Source of the DNA: a bacterium
GTDB taxonomy: Bacteria; Hinthialibacterota; Hinthialibacteria; H5-UNCL2
DNA length: 64,000 nt
NCBI GenBank assembly: GCA_015075175.1
Contig: JABTUV010000013.1
Span: 1-64,000 of the forward strand
Direction of reading: 5' to 3'
Shown in pieces: positions 29,701 to 37,625 of this stretch. Position numbers and translations under genes: made by a program. The notes beneath the pieces are model-generated. The model was not told the DNA's origin and did no database searches. It saw only the letters and a list, made by a program, of their open reading frames with translations. The stretch's first letter is position 1; each line of letters begins with the position of its first letter.

Positions 29701-30074
29701 AACCGCGCGGTCGCATCGTTGTCCCCAAACAGAAGAAAAAAGAACGCCCCGATATGGTAGAGCACCGGCCCGTGATAGACGGGATCGTAGCGATACACCA
29801 CCTCGCCCGGATTGGTGTCGGAAAAGCGTCCCTGGTGGTAGATCTGATACGCCCAGTTGGCGTGGATGGACTCGTCGTGGTGGAAGGTCTTGCGCCCAAG
29901 CCCTTGCAGGCGGACGCCGGCGGCAAAGAGCATCACGAAGACCAGGACGACCCATACCGCCCGGCTGCCCGGTAACAGCGTCGTTGCGCAGCCTGCTGCG
30001 CCTCCGACTGTCGCCGCGGTTCCGCCGCCCGCGGGAGTAGTGGGAACAGGGGTCGCTGCTTTCTTGTCCGTCAT
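26760..30074 (-). CDS. Membrane glycosyltransferase (PMT/GT39-like) fused to C-terminal NHL propeller
   Basis: A 1,104-residue two-part protein. Residues ~37-650 form a multi-helix membrane domain of the dolichyl-phosphate-mannose transferase type. The first loop holds FHHDESIHANWAYQIYHQG (acidic catalytic pair HDE) and RYDPVYHGPVLYHI. This is the TIGR03663 style. After a soluble segment, residues ~815-1104 are NHL repeats: NQPRGLSWRQGRPYVTDSKN, APRGMALGPGGEIIVTDTGN, TEPVGVVVGQGGLVYVADAG and DPKGIAVDETGRIYVSQTAL. ATG 30074 is chosen because the promoter -10 box overlaps earlier ATGs. It probably glycosylates a lipid or protein on the outer face of the inner membrane. Confidence 0.88.
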   Translation of the reverse strand: MTDKKAATPVPTTPAGGGTAATVGGAAGCATTLLPGSRAVWVVLVFVMLFAAGVRLQGLGRKTFHHDESIHANWAYQIYHQGRFSDTNPGEVVYRYDPVYHGPVLYHIGAFFFLLFGDNDATARLPVALCGIFLLYLVWLLLSEEKNHARWWALAVAGLSPTLIYYARFLVHDTYLATWYLGLMVFGIRYWKYGRTRDFFLTVLFLGLMYDTKTNSYMHGFIIGFSAVVYGVGQLVLSAEARRAFLRKALGERIALTQLAGLYALFSAAAFLWARFYYEANLGPGGYYYGPLVTHTDYANRNFGGWIFSSSQEGYSNAARWFFEHWGKFSTGYWLVFIFVCVAFLVVMGLLRGSRWGDGGAPKSAPEPDVALAGPINAILEHWMILLSLVGLVFLYCFLFTTMFANPLGMVQGVRDYVSYWFGANETHRLAGGPDYYYYRLLLYDFTGMILLVVGILWFCLAQLWESFTSRPAPAKGRQGEAGGPAPAFLYYLGWFLVGLVLFWIVIYLLFGREMKYVAVPHPPMPKWKVGLWTLAAASLFYPYLKLWQRRPLPAMLIFWSLASLIIYAFLGEKGPWLMTHQALPLALLAGVTLGDLFARLSRPAARAALAVPLVALLLLEMRAAVYLNVYYEDDAREAMVYVQTAPEIKTLLSEVDRMAEQSGLREKFPIAVGNEANWPFVWYFRNYRFSPAITAGKNTAVVIEHADPAGANHENLMRKLGDGFTYRKMRLQNWWDNPRSKLDSYVPGNAGYLATPELRRMLVNYFLYREPWSYKGQPEALGSKDIYVYIRKDAVDKEVAPVKRDLPTGSTAPMRLVADGSFGQNGVSPVSFNQPRGLSWRQGRPYVTDSKNGRVVILDATGRQVSEVGRGILSSEYSGPSTVVSDGAGGFWVTDTWRMQPPGQLRSRLLHFGPNAEILKEIAGAENSGFFAPRGMALGPGGEIIVTDTGNHHLKVFDANGNHLRTIGQPGRGPGAFTEPVGVVVGQGGLVYVADAGNRRIQCLDLMGRFVRQWNVPGFLGEDAAIANIEPMLAVDARGRIYATDSSTDQIYVFTPDGTNMQVYGTTGQLSDPKGIAVDETGRIYVSQTALGRVVRFAPVNVP

Positions 30075-30126
30075 ACCGGTATTCGTCTCCCAGACGACGC
30101 CTTCAGATTCACAGGGGAAAGAACGC

Positions 30127-30157
30127 ATTATAGTAATGGGAATCAAGTGCGTGTCAA
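30127..30157 (-). promoter_or_regulatory. Sigma-70 promoter of the glycosyltransferase-NHL gene
   Basis: On the minus strand a perfect TTGACA (30157-30152) is followed by a perfect TATAAT (30132-30127) with a 19-bp spacer. An overlapping TACTAT gives 16 bp. Transcription would start near 30120, about 45 bp before the chosen ATG. Confidence 0.6.
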
Positions 30158-30369
30158 CCCAAGGTTTCTCAAGCTGTTATCGAAAAACGCGGGACTCGGG
30201 TTTATGGAGTGCGGCAGCTTGCTGCCGCGTGCGGCGGATGCGCAGCACGCTGGGCAACAACGACGCGCGCCGCGGGCAGCGACGCTGCCGTAACAGTACC
30301 ACAAGAGGCTTTTCCTCACCCGTGGACGATCAAAAACCGAAGCCGCTCCCATGGCGCGCCGGCTGCCTC

Positions 30370-30453
30370 GAGGCCGTCCTCTCGAAACGCGGCCCGAAGT
30401 AACAGCTCGCACCTCAGACGGGCGATTGGCCGGGCCGCTACTCGAGGACTCGG
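30370..30453. repeat. Right half of the ~290-bp nested-repeat element
   Basis: It contains GGCCGTCCTCTCGAAACGCG at 30372 and GGGCCGCTACTCGAGGACTC at 30432, matching the B' and A' arms of the 5.1-6.25 kb array. The left arms are absent. Upstream, 30210-30300 holds degenerate GCAGC-type palindromes. No gene is seen between 30158 and 30499. Confidence 0.8.
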
Positions 30454-30499
30454 TCTTTCGTTCTCTCGCAAGCCTGCCAAGGCCCATTTCTAGGAGCGG

Positions 30500-31648
30500 T
30501 CAGCCGATGATGAACGCCTCTTTCTCTCCCCCGCCCTTCTCAAACCGATCCAGCCGATAATGCTCAAATATCGGGTGGTCTTTCCCCTCCGCCAGCCAGT
30601 CCGCCACGATCCTGGCGACTACCGGCGCCATCATGAAGCCGTGACCGGCGAAGCCGTGCACCTGCACGAAGTTCTCCGCACCCGCAACCGGCCCGACAAT
30701 CGGCTTGTTGTCGGGCGTGAGATCATATGGCCCCGACCACTGGCGCAGAATACGCAGGTTCGCCAGCCGGGGCATGAAGCGCACGAGATGCCGCCCGATG
30801 AGCGACAGGAACTGGTAGCTGCTGCCGCTGGTGTACTGACCCGGCCGGTGGGAGGGCACGGTAATGCCCGCGATCAGTTCGCCGCGCATCGACTGGCTGA
30901 AGTACAGCCCACTGGCGAAATGAACGACCATGGGGTCCAGCCAGGGTTTGAGCGGCTCGCTGGCGAAAATCTCGTGGCGCACGGGCTGATTGGGGCAATG
31001 GATACCGGCCAGGAGGGCGACCTCGCACCCCCACGCCCCCGCCGCGTTGACGACCCAGTCGGCCTCAAATGTCCCCTTGTCCGTGACGACCGCGGCGATC
31101 CGGTCGCCCTTGACTTCCAGCGCCGTGACCGCGGTGCGCGACAGGATGGTGATGCCCGCCGCCGCCAGAGCCTCGGCATAACCCCAGAGCACCGACCAGG
31201 GAAAGACGACCGCGTCGCTGGGATTCCAGGCCGCCGCCAAGAGGCCCTCGCTCGACAAGCCGGGCGCAATCCGCTCCGCCTCGCGCGGGGAGATCATGCG
31301 CGTGGCGAGACCGTGGCGGTTCTGCAGCTGGGTACTTCTGGTAAACGCCTCCACGTCCTCGGGCCGATCCAGAAGAAACAGATAGCCGCCCTGCCGCAGC
31401 CAGACGTTGACGCCCAATTCGCGCGTCATCTCTCTGAAGAGCGTCATGCTCTCCAGCATGAGCTCGATATTGTCTTCCGTAGCCCACTGCTGGCGCAGGC
31501 CGCCGCCGTTGCGGCCGGAGGCGCCGCCGGTGAGATAGTCGCGATCCACCACCAGCACGTTGGTCACGCCCCGCCGCGCCAGTTGATAGGCGATCCCCAG
31601 TCCCATCACGCCCGCGCCGATGATGAGCGTGTGATAGCGGGCCGTCAC
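30500..31648 (-). CDS. FAD-dependent amine/amino-acid oxidase, small subunit (DadA/SoxB-like)
   Basis: A 382-residue flavoprotein of the glycine oxidase/sarcosine oxidase beta family. The FAD-binding motif near the N-terminus is LIIGAGVMGLGIAYQLARRG. GGASGRNGGGLRQQWATEDN and the C-terminal VHGFAGHGFMMAPVVARIVA follow as in the family. The GTG start at 31648 overlaps the stop of the upstream alpha-like gene (GTGA), so the two subunits are coupled. The pair resembles heteromeric proline, octopine or sarcosine dehydrogenases that oxidise N-substituted amino acids; the substrate is not predictable. Confidence 0.88.
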   Translation of the reverse strand: MTARYHTLIIGAGVMGLGIAYQLARRGVTNVLVVDRDYLTGGASGRNGGGLRQQWATEDNIELMLESMTLFREMTRELGVNVWLRQGGYLFLLDRPEDVEAFTRSTQLQNRHGLATRMISPREAERIAPGLSSEGLLAAAWNPSDAVVFPWSVLWGYAEALAAAGITILSRTAVTALEVKGDRIAAVVTDKGTFEADWVVNAAGAWGCEVALLAGIHCPNQPVRHEIFASEPLKPWLDPMVVHFASGLYFSQSMRGELIAGITVPSHRPGQYTSGSSYQFLSLIGRHLVRFMPRLANLRILRQWSGPYDLTPDNKPIVGPVAGAENFVQVHGFAGHGFMMAPVVARIVADWLAEGKDHPIFEHYRLDRFEKGGGEKEAFIIG

Positions 31649-33279
31649 GGCGCGGGTTCTCCCGCCGCCTCCGCCAGCGAGACGGGTCGCACCGGCGGGC
31701 GAAAGCGCGTGGCTCGCACCGCGTCGGGATGGGAGGCAGAGAGAATACGCGCGCCGTGGCACAGGCAGCTCTTGCCCTGGCAGGGGCCGGTCGAAAGGCC
31801 GGTGTAACGCTTCAGGAGCTCCATGTCCGCGTGGCCGCGCTGGATGGCGGCAGCCAGATCGGCCGCGGTCACGTCTTCGCAGGCGCACACGATGGCGCGG
31901 GGATTAACGGGCGGACGCCCCGCGGCTACGGCCATCGCAATGTCTTGCGGGCCGGTGGGCAAGGGTACTTCCCTCGCGGGGTTCGCCCTCACAAGCTCGA
32001 GCAGAGAACTCATCATCCCAAGATCGCGCATGACGCTTCCAGACAGAGTCAACCCGTCTACCCACACCGCGCATCCGTCGGGCGCAACGATATTGAGAGA
32101 CTTGGGCACGAAGACTCCCAGGCCGGGTTCGTAGGCGACTTCTCCTCCGGCCTGCTGGAAGAGCTCGAGCGCGGGCGACGCGCCCGCCTCCACGACCAGC
32201 ACGCCCTCGCGCATATCCACCCACGTGCGGCGGCCTTCATAGGTGATCTGCGCCGTGGCGAGACGGCGATAGCCCCGCGCGGCGAAGACGTGGTCGGTCG
32301 CCAGCACGCGATCACCACGGGCCAGAAGCGCCTCTTGCAGGAGCGCCAACCGCGCGCCGCCGCCCGCAAGGACGATCATGCCGCGCGGGCGATACCCTTC
32401 CTCCAGAAGAAGTCGCTGCGTGCCGCGCGGCGTCAGCACTCCGGGCAGGAGGCCGCCGGGAAATGCCGGCAAGAGGTCGCTCGCCCCCGTGCACAGCATA
32501 GCCGTCTTCGCCCGAACCGAGAGCATCTCCTGCGGCGCGCGGATGACGAAGCCCTCGTCTTCGAACCAGCCCACTGCGCAACTCTCCGGCATCCAGCGCA
32601 CACCCGGCAGGCGCGTGGCGGAAAGAAAGTCGTCGCTCGCCGGCAGGTCGTGGCGACGCAAGACCACATCAGGCAGCCCGCGCAGCCGTCCCCCCGGCTC
32701 CGACCACTCGTCGATCCACACGACGCTGCGCCCGTCCGCCGACAGTCGTCGCACCGCCGCCAGACCCGACGGACCGGCGCCCACGACCAGCGCGTCGATG
32801 TCTTCACGCCGATGCGGCACACGCGGGGCCGGAACCGAAGACTCCGGCAACTTCCCCAACCCCGACAGCCGGCGCGCCACGCGTGTGAAAAGAGCGTTGA
32901 GCAGCCTAGGCCGCGCCATGAAGTGGTGGTGGTCGAATCTGAAACCCAGATAACTGTAAGCGAGATAAATGGGGTCCAGGCGCGGCGAGAGGAGCACGTT
33001 CTGGCGCTCGACGGTGATCCCGTCGTGCACGGGCGTGCGGCAGGCGAGGCGGTTGGGCAGGCCATCGATGCGCATGGCGCACTGCGCGCAGGTTCCCGAC
33101 ATGCAGGCGGCGCCCTGCGGGCGATGGTATTTCAGACTATGCGAGAGGTTCCAGACGCCCAATCGCGCCAGCGCCCCCGCGACCGAGACGTTCGCCGGCA
33201 CGCGGTAGCGTCGCCCCTCAAAAACGAGGACGACCGGAGGCCCAGGGTCTTCGGATGGCTCGCTGCCGACGGGCGACAA
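31645..33279 (-). CDS. 2Fe-2S/FAD pyridine nucleotide-disulfide oxidoreductase, large subunit (SoxA/OoxA-like)
   Basis: A 544-residue protein with three domains. Residues ~17-90 are a 2Fe-2S ferredoxin-like domain (CMSGTCAQCAMRIDG). The FAD/NAD part begins near residue 168 (ALVVGAGPSGLAAVRRL). The C-terminus has a BFD-type 2Fe-2S motif (CACEDVTAADL, then GPCQGKSCLC). It lacks the aminomethyltransferase domain of full sarcosine oxidase alpha, so it matches the alpha subunits of octopine/nopaline oxidase or dye-linked proline dehydrogenase. The start is a TTG at 33279, which is weakly supported. Confidence 0.88.
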   Translation of the reverse strand: MSPVGSEPSEDPGPPVVLVFEGRRYRVPANVSVAGALARLGVWNLSHSLKYHRPQGAACMSGTCAQCAMRIDGLPNRLACRTPVHDGITVERQNVLLSPRLDPIYLAYSYLGFRFDHHHFMARPRLLNALFTRVARRLSGLGKLPESSVPAPRVPHRREDIDALVVGAGPSGLAAVRRLSADGRSVVWIDEWSEPGGRLRGLPDVVLRRHDLPASDDFLSATRLPGVRWMPESCAVGWFEDEGFVIRAPQEMLSVRAKTAMLCTGASDLLPAFPGGLLPGVLTPRGTQRLLLEEGYRPRGMIVLAGGGARLALLQEALLARGDRVLATDHVFAARGYRRLATAQITYEGRRTWVDMREGVLVVEAGASPALELFQQAGGEVAYEPGLGVFVPKSLNIVAPDGCAVWVDGLTLSGSVMRDLGMMSSLLELVRANPAREVPLPTGPQDIAMAVAAGRPPVNPRAIVCACEDVTAADLAAAIQRGHADMELLKRYTGLSTGPCQGKSCLCHGARILSASHPDAVRATRFRPPVRPVSLAEAAGEPAP

Positions 33280-33386
33280 GGTGACTCATCCTGATCGGGG
33301 GATTGATGCGCGGGCTACCCACGCACGCTTGACTCTATATCCTGCCAGCCGACTTGGCAAGTGCGACCGCGCAAGCGGTCCCACTC

Positions 33387-33494
33387 GTAATCTTAATCTT
33401 AATCTTAATCTTGCTCTTAATCTTGCTCTTGCTCTTAATCTTGCTCTTAATCTTGCTCTTGCTCTTAATCTTAATCTTGCTCTTAATCGTACTC
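33387..33494. repeat. Hexanucleotide repeat tract (CTTAAT/CTTGCT)
   Basis: About eighteen hexamers alternate irregularly between CTTAAT and CTTGCT in the gap between pyrD and the oxidase operon. Similar but more degenerate tracts occur near 37.4 and 60.4 kb, always between genes. It is a microsatellite-like tract that could vary in length; no coding function is seen. Confidence 0.9.
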
Positions 33495-33495
33495 G

Positions 33496-34491
33496 CTACC
33501 ACTCCCGCGCGTTGGGCAGGAGCGAGCCTACGAGGCGCCATCTCCGGCGGATGCGTCTTGTCCCCCTCGGCCCGACCAGGTAACCGAGCAGCTCGTCCAG
33601 GATGCGATGCGGAGCGAGCGGATCCTGGAAGGTGACGGTTCCCAGGCCGACCACGGTCGCGCCGGCGAGGATGAACTCGAAGGCATCGCGGCCGCTCCAG
33701 ACGCCGCCCTGTCCCACCAGCGGAACCAACTTGCCCGCCTTCCTCAGCGCATGATAGCAGGCGCTCACCATCGCCAGCGCCATGGGCTTGATGGCCGGAC
33801 CGGAAACGCCGCCGTAATTGTTGGCCAGAACCGCGCGGCGCTTCTGCACGTCGATGGCCAGGCCGCGAAAGGTGTTGGAAATGGAAAGGCTGTCCGCGCC
33901 CGCTTCCACACAGGCCAGCGCCATCTCGGCGATGTCCGCGCAGTGCGGCGACAGCTTGACCATCAGGGCAAAGAGCGTCAGTTCGCGACGGGCGATGCGC
34001 GTCAGCTCCGCCGCCGGCTCGGGTTTGGTTCCGAACTCGATGCCCCCCTCCTTGATGTTGGGGCAGGAGATGTTGAGCTCGACGCCGTCCAGATGCTCGG
34101 CGGGAACCCGATTGAGGCGGCGGCAGATTTCGCCGTACTCCTCCATAGTACTGCCGGAGACGTTGGCCCAGACGGAGGTGCGAGAACCGGCCAACCGTGG
34201 CAATTTCTCTTCGATGAGAACGTCCACACCGACGTTTTCCAGGCCGATGGCGTTCAGCAGGCCGGCGGGGGTCTCGACGATGCGCGGGGTGGGATTGCCA
34301 CGGCGCGGCGCCAGCGTGATGCCCTTCAAGAACACCGCCCCGATCTTGTCCAAGTCCACCCCCTCGACCGCGTTGGCGACCTCGGTGCCATAGCCGTAGG
34401 TCCCCGACAGCATCCCCAGAGGATTGACCAGCCGCCTGCCCGCGACCGTCACGGGTAGGTCGGGAAGCTGCAGTGCGGAAAGAGCCGCCAC
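33496..34491 (-). CDS. pyrD: Dihydroorotate dehydrogenase, class 1B-like catalytic subunit
   Basis: Oxidises dihydroorotate to orotate in pyrimidine synthesis. 331 residues with an FMN-binding TIM barrel: NPLGMLSGTYGYGTE, FLKGITLAPRRGNPTPRIVE, ANVSGSTMEEYGEICRRL, LDGVELNISCPNIKEGG with the NISCPN signature, VKLSPHCADIAEMALA, and GVSGPAIKPMAL. The start is a GTG. The last ~25 residues (RRIRRRWRLVGSLLPNAREW) are atypical, so the end may be altered by a late frameshift. No PyrK partner is adjacent. Confidence 0.92.
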   Translation of the reverse strand: MAALSALQLPDLPVTVAGRRLVNPLGMLSGTYGYGTEVANAVEGVDLDKIGAVFLKGITLAPRRGNPTPRIVETPAGLLNAIGLENVGVDVLIEEKLPRLAGSRTSVWANVSGSTMEEYGEICRRLNRVPAEHLDGVELNISCPNIKEGGIEFGTKPEPAAELTRIARRELTLFALMVKLSPHCADIAEMALACVEAGADSLSISNTFRGLAIDVQKRRAVLANNYGGVSGPAIKPMALAMVSACYHALRKAGKLVPLVGQGGVWSGRDAFEFILAGATVVGLGTVTFQDPLAPHRILDELLGYLVGPRGTRRIRRRWRLVGSLLPNAREW

Positions 34492-34564
34492 GTCTCCGCC
34501 TCCTTGCCAGGATGACCCCTACGCTACACGATTTCCTCAACCCTGCCGAGCACGATTTCCCCCT

Positions 34565-34605
34565 CCTCCCATAGGTCCCCTACGTCCCATAGGTCGCATT
34601 CCTAA
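34565..34605. repeat. Degenerate decamer repeat (CCCATAGGTC family)
   Basis: Copies of CCCATAGGTC and CCCTACGTCC with 10-bp period lie between pyrD and prfB. Other members occur at 44.0, 46.7, 47.2, 61.6 and 63.3 kb. Confidence 0.75.
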
Positions 34606-34671
34606 ATGGTTGACCGCCGTCGCGCCATGCTCTAGCGTGGCATGACAAGGAATAGGAAGGAAGTGGCGCTT

Positions 34672-35796
34672 ATGTACCAGGAAGAAGAGACCGCGGTCGC
34701 GGAACTTGAGAAGAAGCTTGCCGAGCTGGGAGGCTGTCTTTGACCTGGCGGGCAAAGCCGCCGAAAAAAAGCAGCTGGAGGATCGCCTCTCCGATCCCGC
34801 GATCTGGAACCATCCGCAGGCGGCGGGCGCCATGGGCAGCCGCGTCGGCCAACTGCGGCGCGTCCTGGAGGCGCACGCCTCGCTGGCCTCCGCACTGCGC
34901 AACCTCGCCGAACTGATCGAACTGGCCGAAGGCGAACAGGACGCGGCCAGCCGGCCCGCAATCGAGTCCGGGCTGGCCAGCTCTCGCGCCGCTACGACGA
35001 GTACAGGCTGGCGGCCACCCTGTCCGGCGAGCACGACCGGCTCAATTGCTTCGTCACCATCCATCCCGGCGCCGGCGGGCAGAGTCATGCGACTGGGCCA
35101 GCATGTTGATGCGCATGTACCTGCGCTTCTTCGAACGCCAGGGCTTCCGCTTTGAAGAGATCGACCTGCAGCCGGGCAGGCGAGGCGGGCATCAAGAACG
35201 CCACCTTCCTCGTCTCCGGCGAGTATGCTTACAGCTATCTCAAGGGCGAGATGAGCGCACCGGCTGGTGCGTATTTCGCCAGCTGACTCCGCCCGCCGCC
35301 ACACCTCGTTCGCCGCGGTCACCGTCGTCCCCGAACTGGACGACGCTATCGACGTCGAAATCAACGAGAAGGACCTGCGCATCGACACCTATCGCAGTTC
35401 CGGGGCGGGCGGCCAGCACGTCAACAAGACCAGCAGCGCGGTGCGCGTCACGCACCTGCCCACCGGCATCGTGGTATGCTGTCAGAACGAACGCAGCCAG
35501 CACAAGAACCGCGCCATGGCGTTGAAGATTCTCCGCGCGCGGCTCTACGCCTGGAGGGCAGGGCTGGAGGCGAAACGCTCCGCCGCCACCGGCGTGAAGA
35601 CCGAGATCGCCTGGGCCGGCAGATTCGCTCCTACGTGTTGCATCCCTACAACATGGTCAAGGACCATCGCACCGGCGCGGAGACCAGCAACGTCTCCGCG
35701 GTCATGGACGGCGACATCATGCCGTTCATCCAAGCGTATCTCGCCTGGCATCTCTCCGGGCGCACGGCCGGCGAAACCGCGACCATTCCCGAGTAG
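34672..35796 (+). pseudogene. prfB: Peptide chain release factor 2, programmed frameshift plus several indels
   Basis: RF2 releases peptides at UGA and UAA. The gene starts at the ATG at 34672; codon 24 is the in-frame TGA of the autoregulatory +1 frameshift, and DLAGKAAEKKQLEDRLSDPA follows in the new frame. Further shifts that are not programmed are needed near 34980, 35085, 35180, 35250 and 35620. The [20 protein letters not shown] peptidyl-release motif and [16 protein letters not shown] are intact. The codon-recognition tripeptide expected as SPF reads SPA ([14 protein letters not shown]), in a disturbed stretch. RF2 is essential, so the extra indels are probably sequence errors. Confidence 0.92.
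34728..34743 (+). promoter_or_regulatory. RF2 programmed +1 frameshift site
   Basis: A Shine-Dalgarno-like GGGAGG (34728-34733) lies four bases before CTT TGA C. When RF2 is scarce, the ribosome slips +1 on CTT and reads GAC instead of the TGA at 34741-34743. It matches the known E. coli prfB arrangement except for one extra spacer base. Confidence 0.9.
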
Positions 35797-35817
35797 CGGG
35801 CCGGCCCGGCTTCATCC

Positions 35818-35945
35818 CTCCCCGACAGCCCTGAGCGAAGCGCGCAGCGCGAAGTCGAAGGGCGGACCGCGCGCAGCACGCTGCGCAACTACGGCATACG
35901 GCACGGCTGCCCGCGCAATCCCCCCCCTTGTTAAGGGGGGAGCCG
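35818..35945. repeat. Mosaic of three repeat families after prfB
   Basis: In order: CCTGAGCGAAG to GAAGTCGAAGGG (about 35830-35861), an inverted copy of the GTAG-headed REP (35871-35892), and CCCCCCTTGTTAAGGGGGG (about 35923-35941). Relatives of the first and third are inserted in purL. No gene is seen in 35797-36050. Confidence 0.75.
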
Positions 35946-36050
35946 ATGGCCGCATTCAGGTAGTCGTCAGCATCCAAGCCGGCCCTTCGGCTTCTGTTTT
36001 TCGCCCCGTCTCATCGCTGTCGGTTCCGTCTTCCCCTCCATATCCACCTC

Positions 36051-37361
36051 TTAATCCCGTCCATCCCGTAATCCCGTCTCAAACTCCATCCCGTCCAGCT
36101 TCGCCGCCAACCACTCGCCCAATTTCCGGTCGCCTTCTTCCGTAAGGTGCCGCTCGTCATGGAAATATCGCCACGCCTCCCGGCCGGCGGGCATCCACTC
36201 GGCGGGCGAGAGCACGGGCGCGCCGAACTCCTGTCCCACGGCCCGCAACGCCCGGCGATACTCCTCAATCACGCGCCGGTCGAAATCCAGGTCGGCGGCG
36301 CGGGCGAAGTCGGCGGAGGCGTCGGCGATCCGGCCCGCCCGCTCCGAGAGCCAGGCGCGCGCGTAGTAGCCGGCCGCGAAGTCAGGACACGCCGACAGCA
36401 TCCGCTCCAGCTCGTCCGGCTCGACCTCGTCCAACCTGCCCAGGGCGATCGCCTCGCCCGCGGGCAACCTGTCCGTTTTCGATCCCTCCTCCGGTCGAGC
36501 AGCGTACCAGTGCACCACGCGGCTGGTGGCGTCGTAGATGGGAATCTGGTTGAGCATGAGCGGGATTTCCGGCCGTAAAGAAATGTCCAGGAAAATCAGC
36601 CGGACGCCCTCCTCTTTCGCCCTCCGCGCCATGGCCGCCAGATTCTCCCGATATTCCTCCGACGAGACGCGGCGCGGAAGATATTCGCGGAAGTTGGTCT
36701 CATCGGCCCCCGGCGGAAGCGCGCGCACGGGCCACTCTCTGCTCCGGCTCACGAGCAGCCGATAACCCGCCGAATGCCACAGGAAGTTGTCCATCCGCAC
36801 GAACCAGGTCGGCAACACGGGCGCGGAGGCGTCGGAGAGATGCGAGGCGAAGAGATAATCATTGGGACCAAAGTAGACGATGGCCACGTCGGGCCGGTAG
36901 AGCAGCGCCTCCTCAAAAAGAATCCGTCCCTGGTGCGAGGAGTAGCCGTGGCCGGAGAAGTTGTAGACTTGAAAGCGCCTGCCGTCGCCCGCCGACCGGT
37001 TGAGCGCCGCCTCCAGCTGCGCGGGATAGTCCGCGCCGGGCCGATAGCTGCCCCCGAAGGTGCACGAGTCTCCGACGCATGCGATCCTGGTGGCGCCCGG
37101 CGGCTTGTCGCGCGTAAAGTCCACTCCGCGATGGCCCTGCGCATTGACGATCAGCCCGTGAAAGTCCGCGTACGGCCGAATCCGCCACATGAGCCGCGCG
37201 TCGCGCTGGAAGAGCTGGCGGAAGCCGATGCGGTCGGTTCGTCCGCGCAGCTCCCACAAGCGCGCAACCCCTTCAACCACGAGGAGAAAGAGGAGAAAGG
37301 AGATGCAGGCGAAAAGCAGCTTGCGCTTCAGCGTCAGCGATGGACGAGCGGTTTGGCTCAT
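36051..37361 (-). CDS. Membrane-anchored SGNH/GDSL hydrolase-like protein
   Basis: A 436-residue protein with an N-terminal membrane anchor ([19 protein letters not shown]). SGNH block I is visible as [20 protein letters not shown] with the nucleophile Ser, [11 protein letters not shown] stands for the GxND block, and [19 protein letters not shown] gives the C-terminal Asp-x-x-His. A short TPR-like segment ([20 protein letters not shown]) precedes it. Such proteins often act as extracytoplasmic acetyl-esterases or modify surface glycans. It lies near two membrane glycosyltransferases and another SGNH protein. Confidence 0.8.
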   Translation of the reverse strand: MSQTARPSLTLKRKLLFACISFLLFLLVVEGVARLWELRGRTDRIGFRQLFQRDARLMWRIRPYADFHGLIVNAQGHRGVDFTRDKPPGATRIACVGDSCTFGGSYRPGADYPAQLEAALNRSAGDGRRFQVYNFSGHGYSSHQGRILFEEALLYRPDVAIVYFGPNDYLFASHLSDASAPVLPTWFVRMDNFLWHSAGYRLLVSRSREWPVRALPPGADETNFREYLPRRVSSEEYRENLAAMARRAKEEGVRLIFLDISLRPEIPLMLNQIPIYDATSRVVHWYAARPEEGSKTDRLPAGEAIALGRLDEVEPDELERMLSACPDFAAGYYARAWLSERAGRIADASADFARAADLDFDRRVIEEYRRALRAVGQEFGAPVLSPAEWMPAGREAWRYFHDERHLTEEGDRKLGEWLAAKLDGMEFETGLRDGRD

Positions 37362-37411
37362 TTCGGACCGACCGTCTCAGACTCGCGGCCTCACGCGCCA
37401 GCGTGGCGCCG

Positions 37412-37470
37412 CTCGTAATCCTAATCTTAATCGTGCTCTTAATCGTGCTCTTAATCGTTTCCCTAATCGA
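37412..37470. repeat. Degenerate hexamer tract
   Basis: Repeats of the type CTTAATCGTGCT between genes, followed by TCGATCATCGA. Same family as the tract at 33.4 kb but less regular. Confidence 0.7.
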
Positions 37471-37494
37471 TCATCGATTACGAGCACGATAATG

Positions 37495-37586
37495 CAGCTG
37501 TCATTTCGACCGAAGGGAGAAATCTTTCCCCCCCATTGGCGGCGGCGGCAAAGACGGCAGGATTTCTCCCTTCGGTCGAAATGACA
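37495..37586. repeat. Second copy of the MITE-like inverted element
   Basis: The left arm at 37495-37524 and right arm at 37561-37586 match the element at 22967-23064 in the arms (CGACCGAAGGGAGAAATC and its complement), but the loop is different. Identical arms with unrelated loops suggest spread of the palindrome itself. Confidence 0.9.
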
Positions 37587-37625
37587 AGGAATTACGCGCA
37601 CGAGCACGATTTCGTAACCGTAATC

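Noticed and set aside
33387-33494. Hexamer tract as part of a coding region (Lys-Ile-Ser-rich frames on both strands)
   Set aside because: It is simple-sequence repeat between two genes; the frames arise only because CTTAAT/CTTGCT lacks stops.
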